A stretch of DNA of 64,000 bases, from the NCBI GenBank assembly GCA_020853575.1, contig JADYYP010000081.1, forward strand, positions 1 to 64,000. Direction: 5' to 3'. The translations under genes were made by a program, and so were the position numbers. The notes under the pieces are model-generated. The model was not told the origin of the DNA, searched no databases, and worked only from the letters and a program-made list of their open reading frames with translations. Of this stretch, positions 45,131-53,900 are shown piece after piece; positions within the stretch are counted from its first letter, which is position 1; every line of letters starts with the position of its first letter. Source of the DNA: Planctomycetota bacterium (lineage in GTDB: Bacteria; Planctomycetota; UBA1135; GCA-002686595).

Positions 45131-45550
45131 GTCCGACCGGACCGCGCTCCAAAACTCGCGGCCGCTCCGCGGGCTGCGGGCTCGTGCTGCGACGCGCCCG
45201 CGTGGTCATCGCGAACCTTGCGCGTGGGCGCGCATCCCACGGCCTCGAGGGCCTGGGGCTCGGTGGGCGAGTCGCCCCCGGGCGGGCTCGGAAAGCCCCG
45301 CTGTGCGCCCGCCAACAGGGTCTTGGAGGGGCCGGTAGGTGGCTCCCGCGCACATCCGGCTGCGGCGAGGCCACACCACCTATTGTGTTGTTGGCGTCAA
45401 GACAGGCTCAAGAGCCCAATCTGTAGGGGGTGGCAGGGGGCTCCGCAGGGCCGCCGAAGCGTTCCCAAGTCCCTCGCTGTCAACGACTTCTGCACGAATT
45501 TGTGCGCTTTGGCGTTGCCACGGGCTCGGTGGGACGTGAAGATCCCGCCG
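45131..45550. other. Non-coding leader region upstream of mraZ
   Basis: Together with the MraZ boxes, this makes 488 bases without a credible gene. A weak promoter candidate is TTGCCA at 45515 with GAAGAT 17 bases further at 45538-45543. An extra TGGGA lies at 45530. Several GC-rich short inverted repeats occur between 45240 and 45375, and a noncoding RNA or long untranslated leader cannot be excluded, but nothing matched RNase P RNA, tmRNA or SRP RNA by eye. Confidence 0.4.
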
Positions 45551-45586
45551 TGGGATGAATTGGGAGCAAGTGGGGGCCGAGTGGGC
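45551..45586 (+). promoter_or_regulatory. MraZ operator: direct TGGGN repeats with 10-bp spacing
   Basis: TGGGA at 45551, TGGGA at 45561, TGGGG at 45571 and TGGGC at 45582: three boxes exactly ten bases apart and a fourth eleven bases on. TGGGN repeats separated by five bases are the known binding sites of MraZ, which represses its own operon in E. coli and Mycoplasma. The site ends 32 bases before the mraZ start codon. Confidence 0.85.
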
Positions 45587-45618
45587 CCCTGGGCGTCGGA
45601 GAGTCGGGGTTCGCGGCA

Positions 45619-46080
45619 ATGTGGTTGGGTGAGTCGACCCATACGGTGGATGACAAGGGGCGCGTCAGTGTGCCTCGACGTCTCCTGGCTGGCCAGGCGT
45701 TCGACGCCGGCGGTCGCCTCACCTTGGTTTTGACCCTGGGCTTCGAGGGCTGCCTGTTCCTGTTCACCGAAGCGAGCTTCGCGAAGGCCATCGCGCGACT
45801 GGAGACCCAGCCGTTCGGCGGGGAAGAGAAGCGCAACATGCAGCGGCTGTTCTTCTCCAAGGCGGCGCGCGTCGAGCTCGACGAGAAGAACCGGCTGAGC
45901 CTGCCCGAGAAGCTGCGCCAGCTGGTCGGCATCGAAAAGGACGTCGCGATCATCGGGGTCGTCGATCGCGCCGAGATCTGGCCGAAGGCGAAGTGGGAGG
46001 CCTTCGACGCCGAGCACGCGCGGGAGTTCGCGCAGCTCGACCGTGTGCTCCTGGGTGGCGCGAACGCGCCCGAAGCATGA
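45619..46080 (+). CDS. mraZ: Transcriptional regulator MraZ
   Basis: A 153-residue DNA-binding protein and first gene of the division and cell-wall cluster. It has the two AbrB-like swapped-hairpin halves expected of MraZ: THTVDDKGRVSVPRRL near the start and VELDEKNRLSLPEKLR near residue 90. In other bacteria MraZ forms an octamer or dodecamer ring and represses its own operon by binding TGGGN repeats; such repeats lie just upstream. Length is normal. The ATG at 45619 places the first motif at the usual distance from the N-terminus. rsmH follows after 27 bases. Confidence 0.95.
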   Translation: MWLGESTHTVDDKGRVSVPRRLLAGQAFDAGGRLTLVLTLGFEGCLFLFTEASFAKAIARLETQPFGGEEKRNMQRLFFSKAARVELDEKNRLSLPEKLRQLVGIEKDVAIIGVVDRAEIWPKAKWEAFDAEHAREFAQLDRVLLGGANAPEA

Positions 46081-46107
46081 GCGGGGGTGCTCGTGCGGAG
46101 GGTCGAG

Positions 46108-47073
46108 ATGGAGCGCGACAGCGACACGACGAACGGTGGGGCCGACCGTAGCGTCCACGAGCCCGTGCTCGCGGCCGAAGTCGTGCGCGCCTTGGGCGGC
46201 GAAGAGCCGGCGGCTCTCGAGGGCTGGATCGTCGACGCTACCTTGGGCGCCGGCGGCCACGCCTCGCGGTTGCTCGCGGCGCTGCCCAACGTGCGGCTCC
46301 TGGGGCTCGATCAGGATCCCCAGATCTTGCAGTACGCGTTGCGCGCGCTGGCGCCGTTCGAACGTCGTGTGCGCGTGCGTCGCGGCCGCCTGTCGCAGCT
46401 CGAAGCGATCCTCGACACGCTCAATGCCTCGCGCGTGGTGGGAATGCTGTTCGACCTCGGCGCGAGCTCGCTGCAGCTCGACAGCGCCGTGCGCGGCTTC
46501 TCGTTCCAGTCCGATGGTCCGCTCGACATGCGCATGGACCCCGAGCGCGAGCGCACCGCGGCGGACATCGTCAACCACTGGGACGAGTCGGACCTAGCGG
46601 ACCTGTTCTTCTACGAGGGCGGAGAAACACGCTCTCGGCGCATTGCGCGCGCCATCGTCGAGTCGCGGCGACGCGCGCCCTTCCAGCGCACGCTGGCGCT
46701 GGCCGACTTGATCGAGCGCACGTTGGGCGCGGGCAAGCTGCACCCGGCGACGCGCACCTTCCAGGCTCTGCGGCGCGCGGTCAACGAAGAGGGCGAGGAG
46801 TTGCTCGCCGGCCTGGCGGCCGCGCAGCGCTGGATGGTCGACGGCGGTCGCTTGGCCGTGATCTCGTTCCACTCCGGCGAAGACGCCGAGGTCAAGCGCT
46901 TCTTCGTCGAGGGTGAACAGCGCGGTGACTGGCGCGCGCTGACGCGCAGGCCGACGACGGCGACGCGCGACGAGCAGGCCACCAATCGCCGCTCTCGTTC
47001 GGCGCTGCTGCGCGTCGGCGTTCGTGTGCGCCGTTCCTCTAGCGCCCTCGAGCGCCGTGGAGGTCTGGCATGA
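46108..47073 (+). CDS. rsmH: 16S rRNA (cytosine-1402-N4)-methyltransferase RsmH
   Basis: A 321-residue SAM-dependent methyltransferase that modifies C1402 in the decoding centre of 16S rRNA. Motifs: HEPVLAAEVV at the N-terminus, VDATLGAGGHAS (SAM loop), GLDQDP, VGMLFDLGASSLQLD, GFSFQSDGPLDMRMD, the mid-region TFQALRRAVNEE and VISFHSGEDAEVKRFF near the end. Start: the ATG at 46108 follows GGAG at 46097-46100 by seven bases; an in-frame GTG at 46087 lacks such a site. Its stop overlaps the next ATG (ATGA at 47070-47073). A usual second gene of the cluster. Confidence 0.95.
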   Translation: MERDSDTTNGGADRSVHEPVLAAEVVRALGGEEPAALEGWIVDATLGAGGHASRLLAALPNVRLLGLDQDPQILQYALRALAPFERRVRVRRGRLSQLEAILDTLNASRVVGMLFDLGASSLQLDSAVRGFSFQSDGPLDMRMDPERERTAADIVNHWDESDLADLFFYEGGETRSRRIARAIVESRRRAPFQRTLALADLIERTLGAGKLHPATRTFQALRRAVNEEGEELLAGLAAAQRWMVDGGRLAVISFHSGEDAEVKRFFVEGEQRGDWRALTRRPTTATRDEQATNRRSRSALLRVGVRVRRSSSALERRGGLA

Positions 47074-47327
47074 AGACGCGCGCGGCCTTGGGCATCGCTT
47101 TGAGCTGCGGCGTGCTGCTCGCGTCGTTGCTGACGTCGTTCGTGCAGTGTGACAACCACGCGCGCGCCCAGTTGCTCGCGACGCGCCAGCGCGAGTGGGA
47201 GATGCTCTCCGCGGCCAACGCGCAAATGCGCGCGGTCGCGACGTCGCACGTCTTCGGTGTCGACAACCGCGAGCTGGACGTCGTCTCCAAGGCAGCGCGC
47301 GAGCGCCGCGGAAAGGGCGCGCAGTGA
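47070..47327 (+). CDS. FtsL-like division protein (assigned mainly by position)
   Basis: An 85-residue bitopic membrane protein: one transmembrane helix (about 5-26, ALGIALSCGVLLASLLTSF), then a polar helical segment with heptad-like Leu/Ala spacing (QLLATRQREWEMLSAANAQM). That is the plan of FtsL, which bridges FtsQ, FtsB and the FtsW-FtsI synthase. It lies exactly where ftsL is found, between rsmH and ftsI, and overlaps both by four bases. Sequence alone would not identify it, as FtsL diverges fast. No ftsB or ftsQ is seen in the window. Confidence 0.65.
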   Translation: MKTRAALGIALSCGVLLASLLTSFVQCDNHARAQLLATRQREWEMLSAANAQMRAVATSHVFGVDNRELDVVSKAARERRGKGAQ

Positions 47328-49810
47328 ATCCGCACCCGAATCTCGAGTCCGCATCGGGACTGCGACCGGCCAGCGCCTTCTTCGCGATCGCGGTCGTGCT
47401 CGGACTCGCGGCGATCTGGGTCGGGAGTGCCGCACTGGGTGCCGACGTCAGCATGCCGCGCCGCGAGCAGGTCGAGAAGGACCCGCCGCCGGCCTACGAC
47501 ATCGTCGATCGCAGTGGGCGTCCGATGGCGCTGTTCGTGCAGCGCTTGGACCTGGTGATGTCGCCCAATGCGCTTTGGCAAGCGCACACGCCCGAGAAGA
47601 TCGCGGTGGGAGTGGCCGACGCGCTCGGCGGGCTCGACGTGGACGAGTTGCTCACGCGCATGATGCCCGATGCCGAGCACGGCGCGATCAAGACCACGCT
47701 CCCGCTCGACGGCGTCCAGGCCGCGCGCATCCAGAACTGGATCGCGACCGGCGATCCGAACGGCGAAGGCAGCGCTCGACCGGTGTCGCGCATGTGGATC
47801 GCACGCGACGAGCATGGTGCGTACGTGCTCGTCTGGCAGCCGCTGGTCGTCCTCGGCGAGACCGAGCGCGCGCTGCACGGCGAGGTCTATGCCGAGAAGC
47901 CGTTGAAGTGGGCGCGCTACATCGCGGATGGCCTGGCTCTGGCCGTGATGGGCGAGGATGCGCTCAAGGTCGGCGACGACGAGCTCGAGCTCGAGCGCCA
48001 GCGTGGCGAGATCTGGAGCTGGTTGATCCCGACGACGTATTGCGTGGCGGTGCGCGGCTTCGATGCGTCGCGCGCGCCCGAGTTGATCGAGTTCCTCAGC
48101 GCCAACCACGTCGCGGCGCACCAAATGCGGATCGAGCGCGGACGCGACCGCCAATATCCGTCGGGACGATTCGACATCCTGGGCTCGTGGAACTTCGTCG
48201 AGCGCGACGAGGCCCGAGCGCTCTCGGCCTACGCGCTCGGCGAGGACCAAGACGGTCAACCGAGCGCGACCGCGGCCGCCGCGCTCGCCGACGACGCCCG
48301 CGATCTGGAGCGAGCACTCGACCAGTTGGCCGCCGCCGAAGAGCAAGACGAATTCGAGAGCGCCACGGGAGCGGTCGCCAATCTGCGGGCGCGCGCCACC
48401 TGGGATCTGCTCGCGCAGCCGTTGCCGGTGTCGGGCCTCGAGCGCGCCTGCGATCGCTTGCTCGGCGACGAGGCGAGCTGGGGGTTCCTCGAGCGTTCGC
48501 GCGCCCAGTACGCGTTCCGCCGCCACCGCGCGATCCGCAGCAAGACGGCGCGCTCCTACTACCTCGACTCGATCGAGGCCAGCGAGACGCCGCAACTCGC
48601 CACCACGTTCGACTTGATGCTGCAGCGCCAAGTCGGCCTGGCGCTCGACGACGCGATGGACGAGCACAAGCCGGCGCTGGCGATGGCGATCGTCGTCGAT
48701 CTCGCGACCAACGAAGTGCTCGCCGTCGACGCGCGCACGCACTACCGCATCTCGGGCTTCGCGCCGCTGTTCCACGAGTTCACGCCTGGCTCGACCTTCA
48801 AGGTCAACGTCATGGCCTGCGCGTTGGAGTCCGGCGTCGTACGCCCCAGCGACGTCTTCGACGTCGGCAATCGCAGCTATCGCCTGGGCAAGCGCACGAT
48901 CCACGAGGCCGAGTCGAGCAAGACGGGGCGGCTCACCGCTGCCGAATGCCTGGCGCACTCGGTCAACGCCGGACTGGCGCAGATCGGCGTGCGAGTTCCC
49001 GACACGTTCCTGCACGAGAAGCTGCTCGCGCTGCACTACGCGCGCGCTCCGCACACTGGCCTCGGGGGCGAGCGCGACGGCTACCTACCCAACTTGCCCT
49101 GGAAGCGCGACTGGACCCACGCCTCGATCTCGTTCGGTCACGAGCTCAAAGTCACGCTGTGGCAGCACGCCGCGGGCTTGGCTGCGATCGTGCGCGGGGG
49201 CGAGTGGCTGCCGCTGCGCGTGATCGACGCGATCGGCCAGAACGGAGAGCGCTACGAGCTCCCGCGCGCGGCTCCGGAGCGCGTTTTCTCGGCGGAAACG
49301 GCGGAAACCGTGCGCGAGATGATGATGTTGGGCGCGCGCGAAGGAACGGGCAAGCCCGTCGCCGCCCCCGAGAAGCTGCCCGGGCTGGTGGTGGGCACCA
49401 AGACCGGCACGGCGCAGAAGGTGCCGACCGAGGTGTGCATGCACCTCGAGCTCGCCGATCAAGTCGCGCACGCGGATCAAGGCACACGCTGCACACCGGA
49501 GTGTCGTCGACGCATGGTGCACGCCGCGCGCGATCACCGCGTGTGCTACACGTCCAGCATGTGCATCTGGGGCCGTGTCGAAGGCTCCGATCGCGAAGTG
49601 ATGGTGTACGTCGTCGTCGACGAGCCGCGTGGCGCGCAGAAGTACGGCTCGCGCGTCGCCGGTCCCACGGCGGTGCGCATCCTCAAGGAAGCGCTGGGCG
49701 CGACCCGCAACGGCGACGCGACCCGCCCCGATCTGTGCGAGGGCTTCGCGGCGTCGACAGAGCGCAGCGCGCCCACGCCCGAACAGCCTTGGGCGGAGGT
49801 GGGCTGGTGA
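47324..49810 (+). CDS. ftsI: Penicillin-binding protein, division transpeptidase FtsI
   Basis: An 828-residue class B penicillin-binding protein that cross-links septal or sidewall peptidoglycan. One membrane helix (about 17-38); a long non-catalytic region (about 45-420, larger than usual); transpeptidase domain with GSTFK (catalytic Ser490, Lys493), SVN at 546-548 and KTG at 693-695. Normal FtsI is 550-700 residues. Directly after KTGTAQK there is a Cys-rich stretch with Cys 705, 723, 727, 741 and 747 before the core strand resumes at WGRVEGSDREV, an unusual feature for this family. Start: a GTG overlapping the ftsL-like stop (GTGA). Confidence 0.92.
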   Translation: MNPHPNLESASGLRPASAFFAIAVVLGLAAIWVGSAALGADVSMPRREQVEKDPPPAYDIVDRSGRPMALFVQRLDLVMSPNALWQAHTPEKIAVGVADALGGLDVDELLTRMMPDAEHGAIKTTLPLDGVQAARIQNWIATGDPNGEGSARPVSRMWIARDEHGAYVLVWQPLVVLGETERALHGEVYAEKPLKWARYIADGLALAVMGEDALKVGDDELELERQRGEIWSWLIPTTYCVAVRGFDASRAPELIEFLSANHVAAHQMRIERGRDRQYPSGRFDILGSWNFVERDEARALSAYALGEDQDGQPSATAAAALADDARDLERALDQLAAAEEQDEFESATGAVANLRARATWDLLAQPLPVSGLERACDRLLGDEASWGFLERSRAQYAFRRHRAIRSKTARSYYLDSIEASETPQLATTFDLMLQRQVGLALDDAMDEHKPALAMAIVVDLATNEVLAVDARTHYRISGFAPLFHEFTPGSTFKVNVMACALESGVVRPSDVFDVGNRSYRLGKRTIHEAESSKTGRLTAAECLAHSVNAGLAQIGVRVPDTFLHEKLLALHYARAPHTGLGGERDGYLPNLPWKRDWTHASISFGHELKVTLWQHAAGLAAIVRGGEWLPLRVIDAIGQNGERYELPRAAPERVFSAETAETVREMMMLGAREGTGKPVAAPEKLPGLVVGTKTGTAQKVPTEVCMHLELADQVAHADQGTRCTPECRRRMVHAARDHRVCYTSSMCIWGRVEGSDREVMVYVVVDEPRGAQKYGSRVAGPTAVRILKEALGATRNGDATRPDLCEGFAASTERSAPTPEQPWAEVGW

Positions 49811-51339
49811 TGGTCACGCTCGCACAGCTGGTGCGCGAACTCGGTGGAGAGTTGCACGCCGCCGAGTCCTGCTCTCAGGACCTGCGCGACGTGCAGGTCG
49901 ACAGCCGCAAGGTCGTCGCAGGCGATCTGTTCGCGGCGCTGCCGGGCTCTTCGGCCGACGGCGCGCGCTTCGTCGCGGATGCCTTGAGCCGGGGCGCCAT
50001 CGCGGTCTTGTCGCCGGAACGGGTCGAGGTTTCCGCACGCGTGCCGAACTGGGTGCACGGCGAAGCGCGTCGCGTGTTGGGTCAGGCCGCGGCGATCCTG
50101 CACGGACGTCCGGCCGAGCAGATGTTCGTCATCGCCGTCACCGGGACCAACGGAAAGACCACCACAGCTCATCTGATCGGGCAACTGTTGGCGCACTGCG
50201 GTCGACGACCGGCGGTGCTCGGAACCGCGGGAAATCGCCTGGCGGACGGTGTCCTGCTGGGGGCTACGCACACGACGCCGGATGCTCCGGGCCTGCAGGC
50301 CCTGCTCGCACGCCACCGTGAGCTCGGCGGAGACAGCGTTGCGCTCGAGGCGAGCTCGCACGCGCTCGAGCAGGACCGACTCGCCGGACTCAGGGTTTCG
50401 GTTGCCGCGTTCACCAACCTGACGCGCGACCACCTGGACTACCACGGCGACATGCAGAGCTACGCTCGCGCGAAGGAGCGACTCTTCGACTCGCTGGAGC
50501 AAGGCTCGGCCGCGGTCGTCAACGGCGACGATCCCGCAGCGGAGCGCATGGCTGCTCGCGCACGCTCGCGCGGCGCGCGCGTCTTCACGTTCAGCACGCG
50601 CGCGCGTGCGGACTTGTCGGCCTCCGGGCTCGAGGTGGACTCGCGAGGAACGCGCTTCTCCATCGAAGGGATGGGAATCGCACGGACGCAGGTCTTCCTG
50701 CCTCTCGCTGGGCGCTTCAACGTGGAGAACGCTCTGGCTGCTCTCGCATGCGTGCTCGTTTCAGGAGCAAGTCCCGCGCACGCGCTGAGTGGGCTCGCGC
50801 TCCTGACCGGTGCACCCGGGCGCTTGCAGCAGGTCGCGACCGGCACGCGCGGCTTCACTGTGTTGGTCGACTACGCCCACACCGAGGATGCGCTGCGCAA
50901 GGTGCTCGAGGTCGTCCGCGAAGGGCTGGTGTCCGAGGGACGCCGCCGCGGAGACCATGGCGGACGCTTGATCTGCGTGTTTGGTTGCGGCGGTGACCGC
51001 GACGCGGGCAAGCGCGCGCCGATGGGGCGCACCGCGGCGAGCCTGGCCGACGTGGTCGTCGCCACCAGCGACAATCCGCGCAGCGAGGATCCGCTCGCGA
51101 TCCTGGCGGACATCGAGCGCGGTTTCGAGGGAACCGAGGCGCGAGTGCACGTCGAACCCGATCGCCGCGCTGCGATCGCGTTCGCGCTGTCGCTGGCGCG
51201 TCGGCATGACGTGGTTCTGATCGCGGGCAAGGGGCACGAGACGACCCAGACGATCCGTGGGGTCGTGCTCCCATTCGACGATCGCGCGGTGGCGGCCGAG
51301 CTGCTCACCGGCGGGACGTGGGGAGGCGTGCAGCGATGA
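49810..51339 (+). CDS. murE: UDP-MurNAc-tripeptide synthetase MurE, meso-DAP type
   Basis: A 509-residue ATP-dependent ligase adding the third amino acid to the murein precursor. Three-domain Mur ligase plan: N-terminal UDP-binding domain with VQVDSRKVVAGDLFAAL, ATP loop GTNGKTT from residue 112, THTTPDA, EASSHAL, FTNLTRDHLDYHG, VNGDDP, then GRFNVENALAA, LVDYAHTEDALRKVL and the specificity motif DNPR at 421-424. DNPR marks enzymes that add meso-diaminopimelate rather than lysine. The ATG at 49810 shares a base with the ftsI stop (TGATG); a GTG at 49807 is also possible. Overlaps murF by four bases. Confidence 0.95.
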   Translation: MVTLAQLVRELGGELHAAESCSQDLRDVQVDSRKVVAGDLFAALPGSSADGARFVADALSRGAIAVLSPERVEVSARVPNWVHGEARRVLGQAAAILHGRPAEQMFVIAVTGTNGKTTTAHLIGQLLAHCGRRPAVLGTAGNRLADGVLLGATHTTPDAPGLQALLARHRELGGDSVALEASSHALEQDRLAGLRVSVAAFTNLTRDHLDYHGDMQSYARAKERLFDSLEQGSAAVVNGDDPAAERMAARARSRGARVFTFSTRARADLSASGLEVDSRGTRFSIEGMGIARTQVFLPLAGRFNVENALAALACVLVSGASPAHALSGLALLTGAPGRLQQVATGTRGFTVLVDYAHTEDALRKVLEVVREGLVSEGRRRGDHGGRLICVFGCGGDRDAGKRAPMGRTAASLADVVVATSDNPRSEDPLAILADIERGFEGTEARVHVEPDRRAAIAFALSLARRHDVVLIAGKGHETTQTIRGVVLPFDDRAVAAELLTGGTWGGVQR

Positions 51340-52724
51340 TGCGGGTTCGGGATGTCTTGGACAGTACGGGGGCGGTGCTACTGCGCGGCGATGCCGAGCG
51401 TTGGGTGCACGGGGTGAGCACCGACACTCGAGCGCTGCGTCCGCACCAGTTGTTCCTGGCACTGTCGGGACCGAATTTCGACGGCAACGCTTTCGCGGAG
51501 CACGCGAGCCGGCTGGGGGCCGGTGCGCTGCTCCTGCGTGGCCGACCCGGATCATCGCTGCCGCACATTCCCGGGGACATCCCGCTGGTCGTGCATGCGG
51601 AGCCGCGCCGCGCGCTCTCCGATATCGCCACTTGGCATCGACGTACGCTCGAGATCCCGGTCGTCGGCATCACCGGGTCGTGCGGCAAGACGACCACGAA
51701 GAACATCCTCGCGCAGTTGCTGTCGACGCGCATGCGCACGGTGGCCAGCCCGAACTCGTTCAACAACGACATCGGTGTGCCGCACACGTTGCTGTTGGCC
51801 GATGCCACCACGCAGGCGTTGGTGCTGGAGATCGGGACCAACGCGTCGGGTGAGATCGCCCAACTGTGCCGCGTCGCAGAGCCGACCGGCGGCATCGTGA
51901 CCATGATCGGCGCCTCGCATCTCGAGGGCCTGGGTTCGATCGAAGGCGTCGCGCGTGAGAAGTCCGCGCTGCTCGCGAGTTTGCCGAGCTCTGGATTCGC
52001 GGTGATCAATGTCGACAGCCGTCACGCCGATCTGCTGCGCGCCGCGACGCGTGCGCGGGTGATCACGGTCAGTGTCGAAGGCGAGGGGGAGCTCAATGCG
52101 ACGCAGCCCCTGTTCCACGCCGGTGGAACGACGTTCAAGCTACTCGGCCACGAGGTCACGTCGCCCCTCTTGGGTGTCCACAACATCTCGAACCTGCTGT
52201 GCGCGCTCGCGGCGTGTCGAGGAATGGGAATCGACTGCATCGAACTGCTCCCGGCGATCTCGCAATTGAAGGGCGGCAGCCGGCGCATGGAGCGCCACGA
52301 AGTGGGGCACGTGGTGCTGTTCGACGACACGTACAACGCCAATCCCGAGTCTGCGCGCGCCGCGGTGCGCTTCCTCGCTGGACTGCACGGGAAAGGACGG
52401 CGCGTGCTGGTGCTCGGCGACATGCTCGAGCTCGGAGCGAACGCGCCGGAGCTGCATCACGCCGTCGGACGCGATGCCGCCAGCGCAGGGATCGACTTGC
52501 TCGTCCTCGTTGGGGAACTGGTGCGCGCCACGGCCGCGGGTGCACTGGAAGCCGGCATGAACGCGAATCGCGTCGTGCACCTGGAGAATGCCGACTCCGC
52601 AACCAACGAAATGGGTGCGCTCCTGCGTCAAGGCGACACGGTCCTGCTGAAAGCCAGCCGGCGCGTCGGTCTCGACCGCGTCGTCGATCATCTGCGCGCG
52701 CGCGCGCACCAGGCGAGGGTCTGA
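51336..52724 (+). CDS. murF: UDP-MurNAc-tripeptide:D-Ala-D-Ala ligase MurF
   Basis: A 462-residue Mur ligase that attaches the D-Ala-D-Ala dipeptide, the last cytoplasmic peptide step. It has VSTDTRALRPHQLFLAL in the N-terminal domain, the ATP loop GSCGKTT from residue 114, SPNSFNNDIGVPHTLL (typical of MurF), VLEIGTNASGEI, NISNLLCALA, LFDDTYNANPESARAAV (MurF signature) and LVLGDMLELG. Start: the ATG at 51336 overlaps the murE stop (ATGA); a second ATG follows at 51339. The supply of D-Ala-D-Ala needs a Ddl ligase, which is not in this window. Confidence 0.96.
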   Translation: MMRVRDVLDSTGAVLLRGDAERWVHGVSTDTRALRPHQLFLALSGPNFDGNAFAEHASRLGAGALLLRGRPGSSLPHIPGDIPLVVHAEPRRALSDIATWHRRTLEIPVVGITGSCGKTTTKNILAQLLSTRMRTVASPNSFNNDIGVPHTLLLADATTQALVLEIGTNASGEIAQLCRVAEPTGGIVTMIGASHLEGLGSIEGVAREKSALLASLPSSGFAVINVDSRHADLLRAATRARVITVSVEGEGELNATQPLFHAGGTTFKLLGHEVTSPLLGVHNISNLLCALAACRGMGIDCIELLPAISQLKGGSRRMERHEVGHVVLFDDTYNANPESARAAVRFLAGLHGKGRRVLVLGDMLELGANAPELHHAVGRDAASAGIDLLVLVGELVRATAAGALEAGMNANRVVHLENADSATNEMGALLRQGDTVLLKASRRVGLDRVVDHLRARAHQARV

Positions 52725-52726
52725 GC

Positions 52727-53899
52727 ATGTTCCCCGCCCTGTTCGACGAGCTCCTGCGCATCGACCTCTTCCGCTACATCTCGTTCCGGATGGCCGCTGC
52801 TGCGCTGACGGCTTTCGCATTGGCTTTGTGGTGGGGTGGCCCGACGATTCGCTGGTTGCGTCGCCACAAAGTCGGCGAGGACGTCACCAAGACCGACAGC
52901 GCCGATCTGGCCAAAATGGGCGAGAAGATGGGGAAGAAGAACACACCCACGATGGGTGGGAGCTTCCTGATCGGTGCGCTGCTGACTTCCGTGCTCCTGT
53001 GGGGCCGACTCGACAATCTGCATGTCGTACTGGCGGTCCTCTTGACCGCAGGTTTCGCCGCGGTGGGCTTCGTCGATGACTTCAAGAAGCTGACGATCCT
53101 CAAGAGCAAGGGCCTGAGTCCGAGCATGAAGATGCTGGGACTCACGGTGGTCGCGCTGGCCGCGATCGGAGCGTTTGCGTTCTACGCGCACTACAGCGGA
53201 CGACACACGTTACTCACACTGTATCCACCTTTCCTGAAGAACTCGGTGATCGAGCTCGCGGGCCTGGGCGCGCTGGGAGTCGCGCTGTTCGTCGTCTTCG
53301 AGTGGTTCGTGGTGGTGGGCTCGGCGAACGCGGTCAACATCACCGATGGACTCGACGGTCTCGCAGCTGGCTGCACGCTCATCTGTGGACTAGCGCTCTC
53401 CATCTTTTGCTATGTCACCGGCCGTCCCGACTGGACGAGCTATCTCGGTCTGCCGCACGTGCGTGCGGCATCGGAGATGGCGGTCGTCGGCGGTGCTCTG
53501 TGCGGCGCGTGCATGGGGTTCCTCTGGTACAACGCGTTTCCTGCACGCGTCTTCATGGGGGACTCGGGGTCATTGCCCCTGGGCGGACTGCTGGCTTGGA
53601 TGGCCCTGGTCTCCAAACAGGAGTTGGTCCTGCCGCTCATCTGCTTCGTGTTCGTCGCGGAGCTGTTGTCGAGCTGGATTCAGCGGGTCTATTACCAACG
53701 CACCAAGGGCAAGCGCATATTCACGGTCGCACCCGTGCATCACGGCTTGCAACTCTATGGTGCCGTGTTCGAGCTCCCGGCCGTGGAGAAACAGGCTCGC
53801 ACCGATCACCGCTGGCACGAAGTCACGGTGACCACGCGTTTCTGGATCATCTGCGCTGCCTGCGCGATGGCGAGTCTGGCCCTATTGAAGGTGCGCTGA
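52727..53899 (+). CDS. mraY: Phospho-MurNAc-pentapeptide transferase MraY
   Basis: A 390-residue polytopic membrane enzyme that makes lipid I from undecaprenyl phosphate. About ten helices. Motifs: KKNTPTMGG, VDDFKKL (the DDxxK motif), NAVNITDGLDGLAAG, FPARVFMGDSGSLPLGG and FTVAPVHHGLQL (the HHx motif). Slightly longer than the usual 330-360 residues, mainly in the loop after the fifth helix. murD, which often follows mraY, is missing: ftsW begins one base after the mraY stop. Confidence 0.96.
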   Translation: MFPALFDELLRIDLFRYISFRMAAAALTAFALALWWGGPTIRWLRRHKVGEDVTKTDSADLAKMGEKMGKKNTPTMGGSFLIGALLTSVLLWGRLDNLHVVLAVLLTAGFAAVGFVDDFKKLTILKSKGLSPSMKMLGLTVVALAAIGAFAFYAHYSGRHTLLTLYPPFLKNSVIELAGLGALGVALFVVFEWFVVVGSANAVNITDGLDGLAAGCTLICGLALSIFCYVTGRPDWTSYLGLPHVRAASEMAVVGGALCGACMGFLWYNAFPARVFMGDSGSLPLGGLLAWMALVSKQELVLPLICFVFVAELLSSWIQRVYYQRTKGKRIFTVAPVHHGLQLYGAVFELPAVEKQARTDHRWHEVTVTTRFWIICAACAMASLALLKVR

Positions 53900-53900
53900 C

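Noticed and set aside
45131-45550. RNase P RNA, tmRNA or another structural RNA upstream of mraZ
   Set aside because: None of the conserved core sequences of those RNAs could be found by eye; only generic GC hairpins are present.
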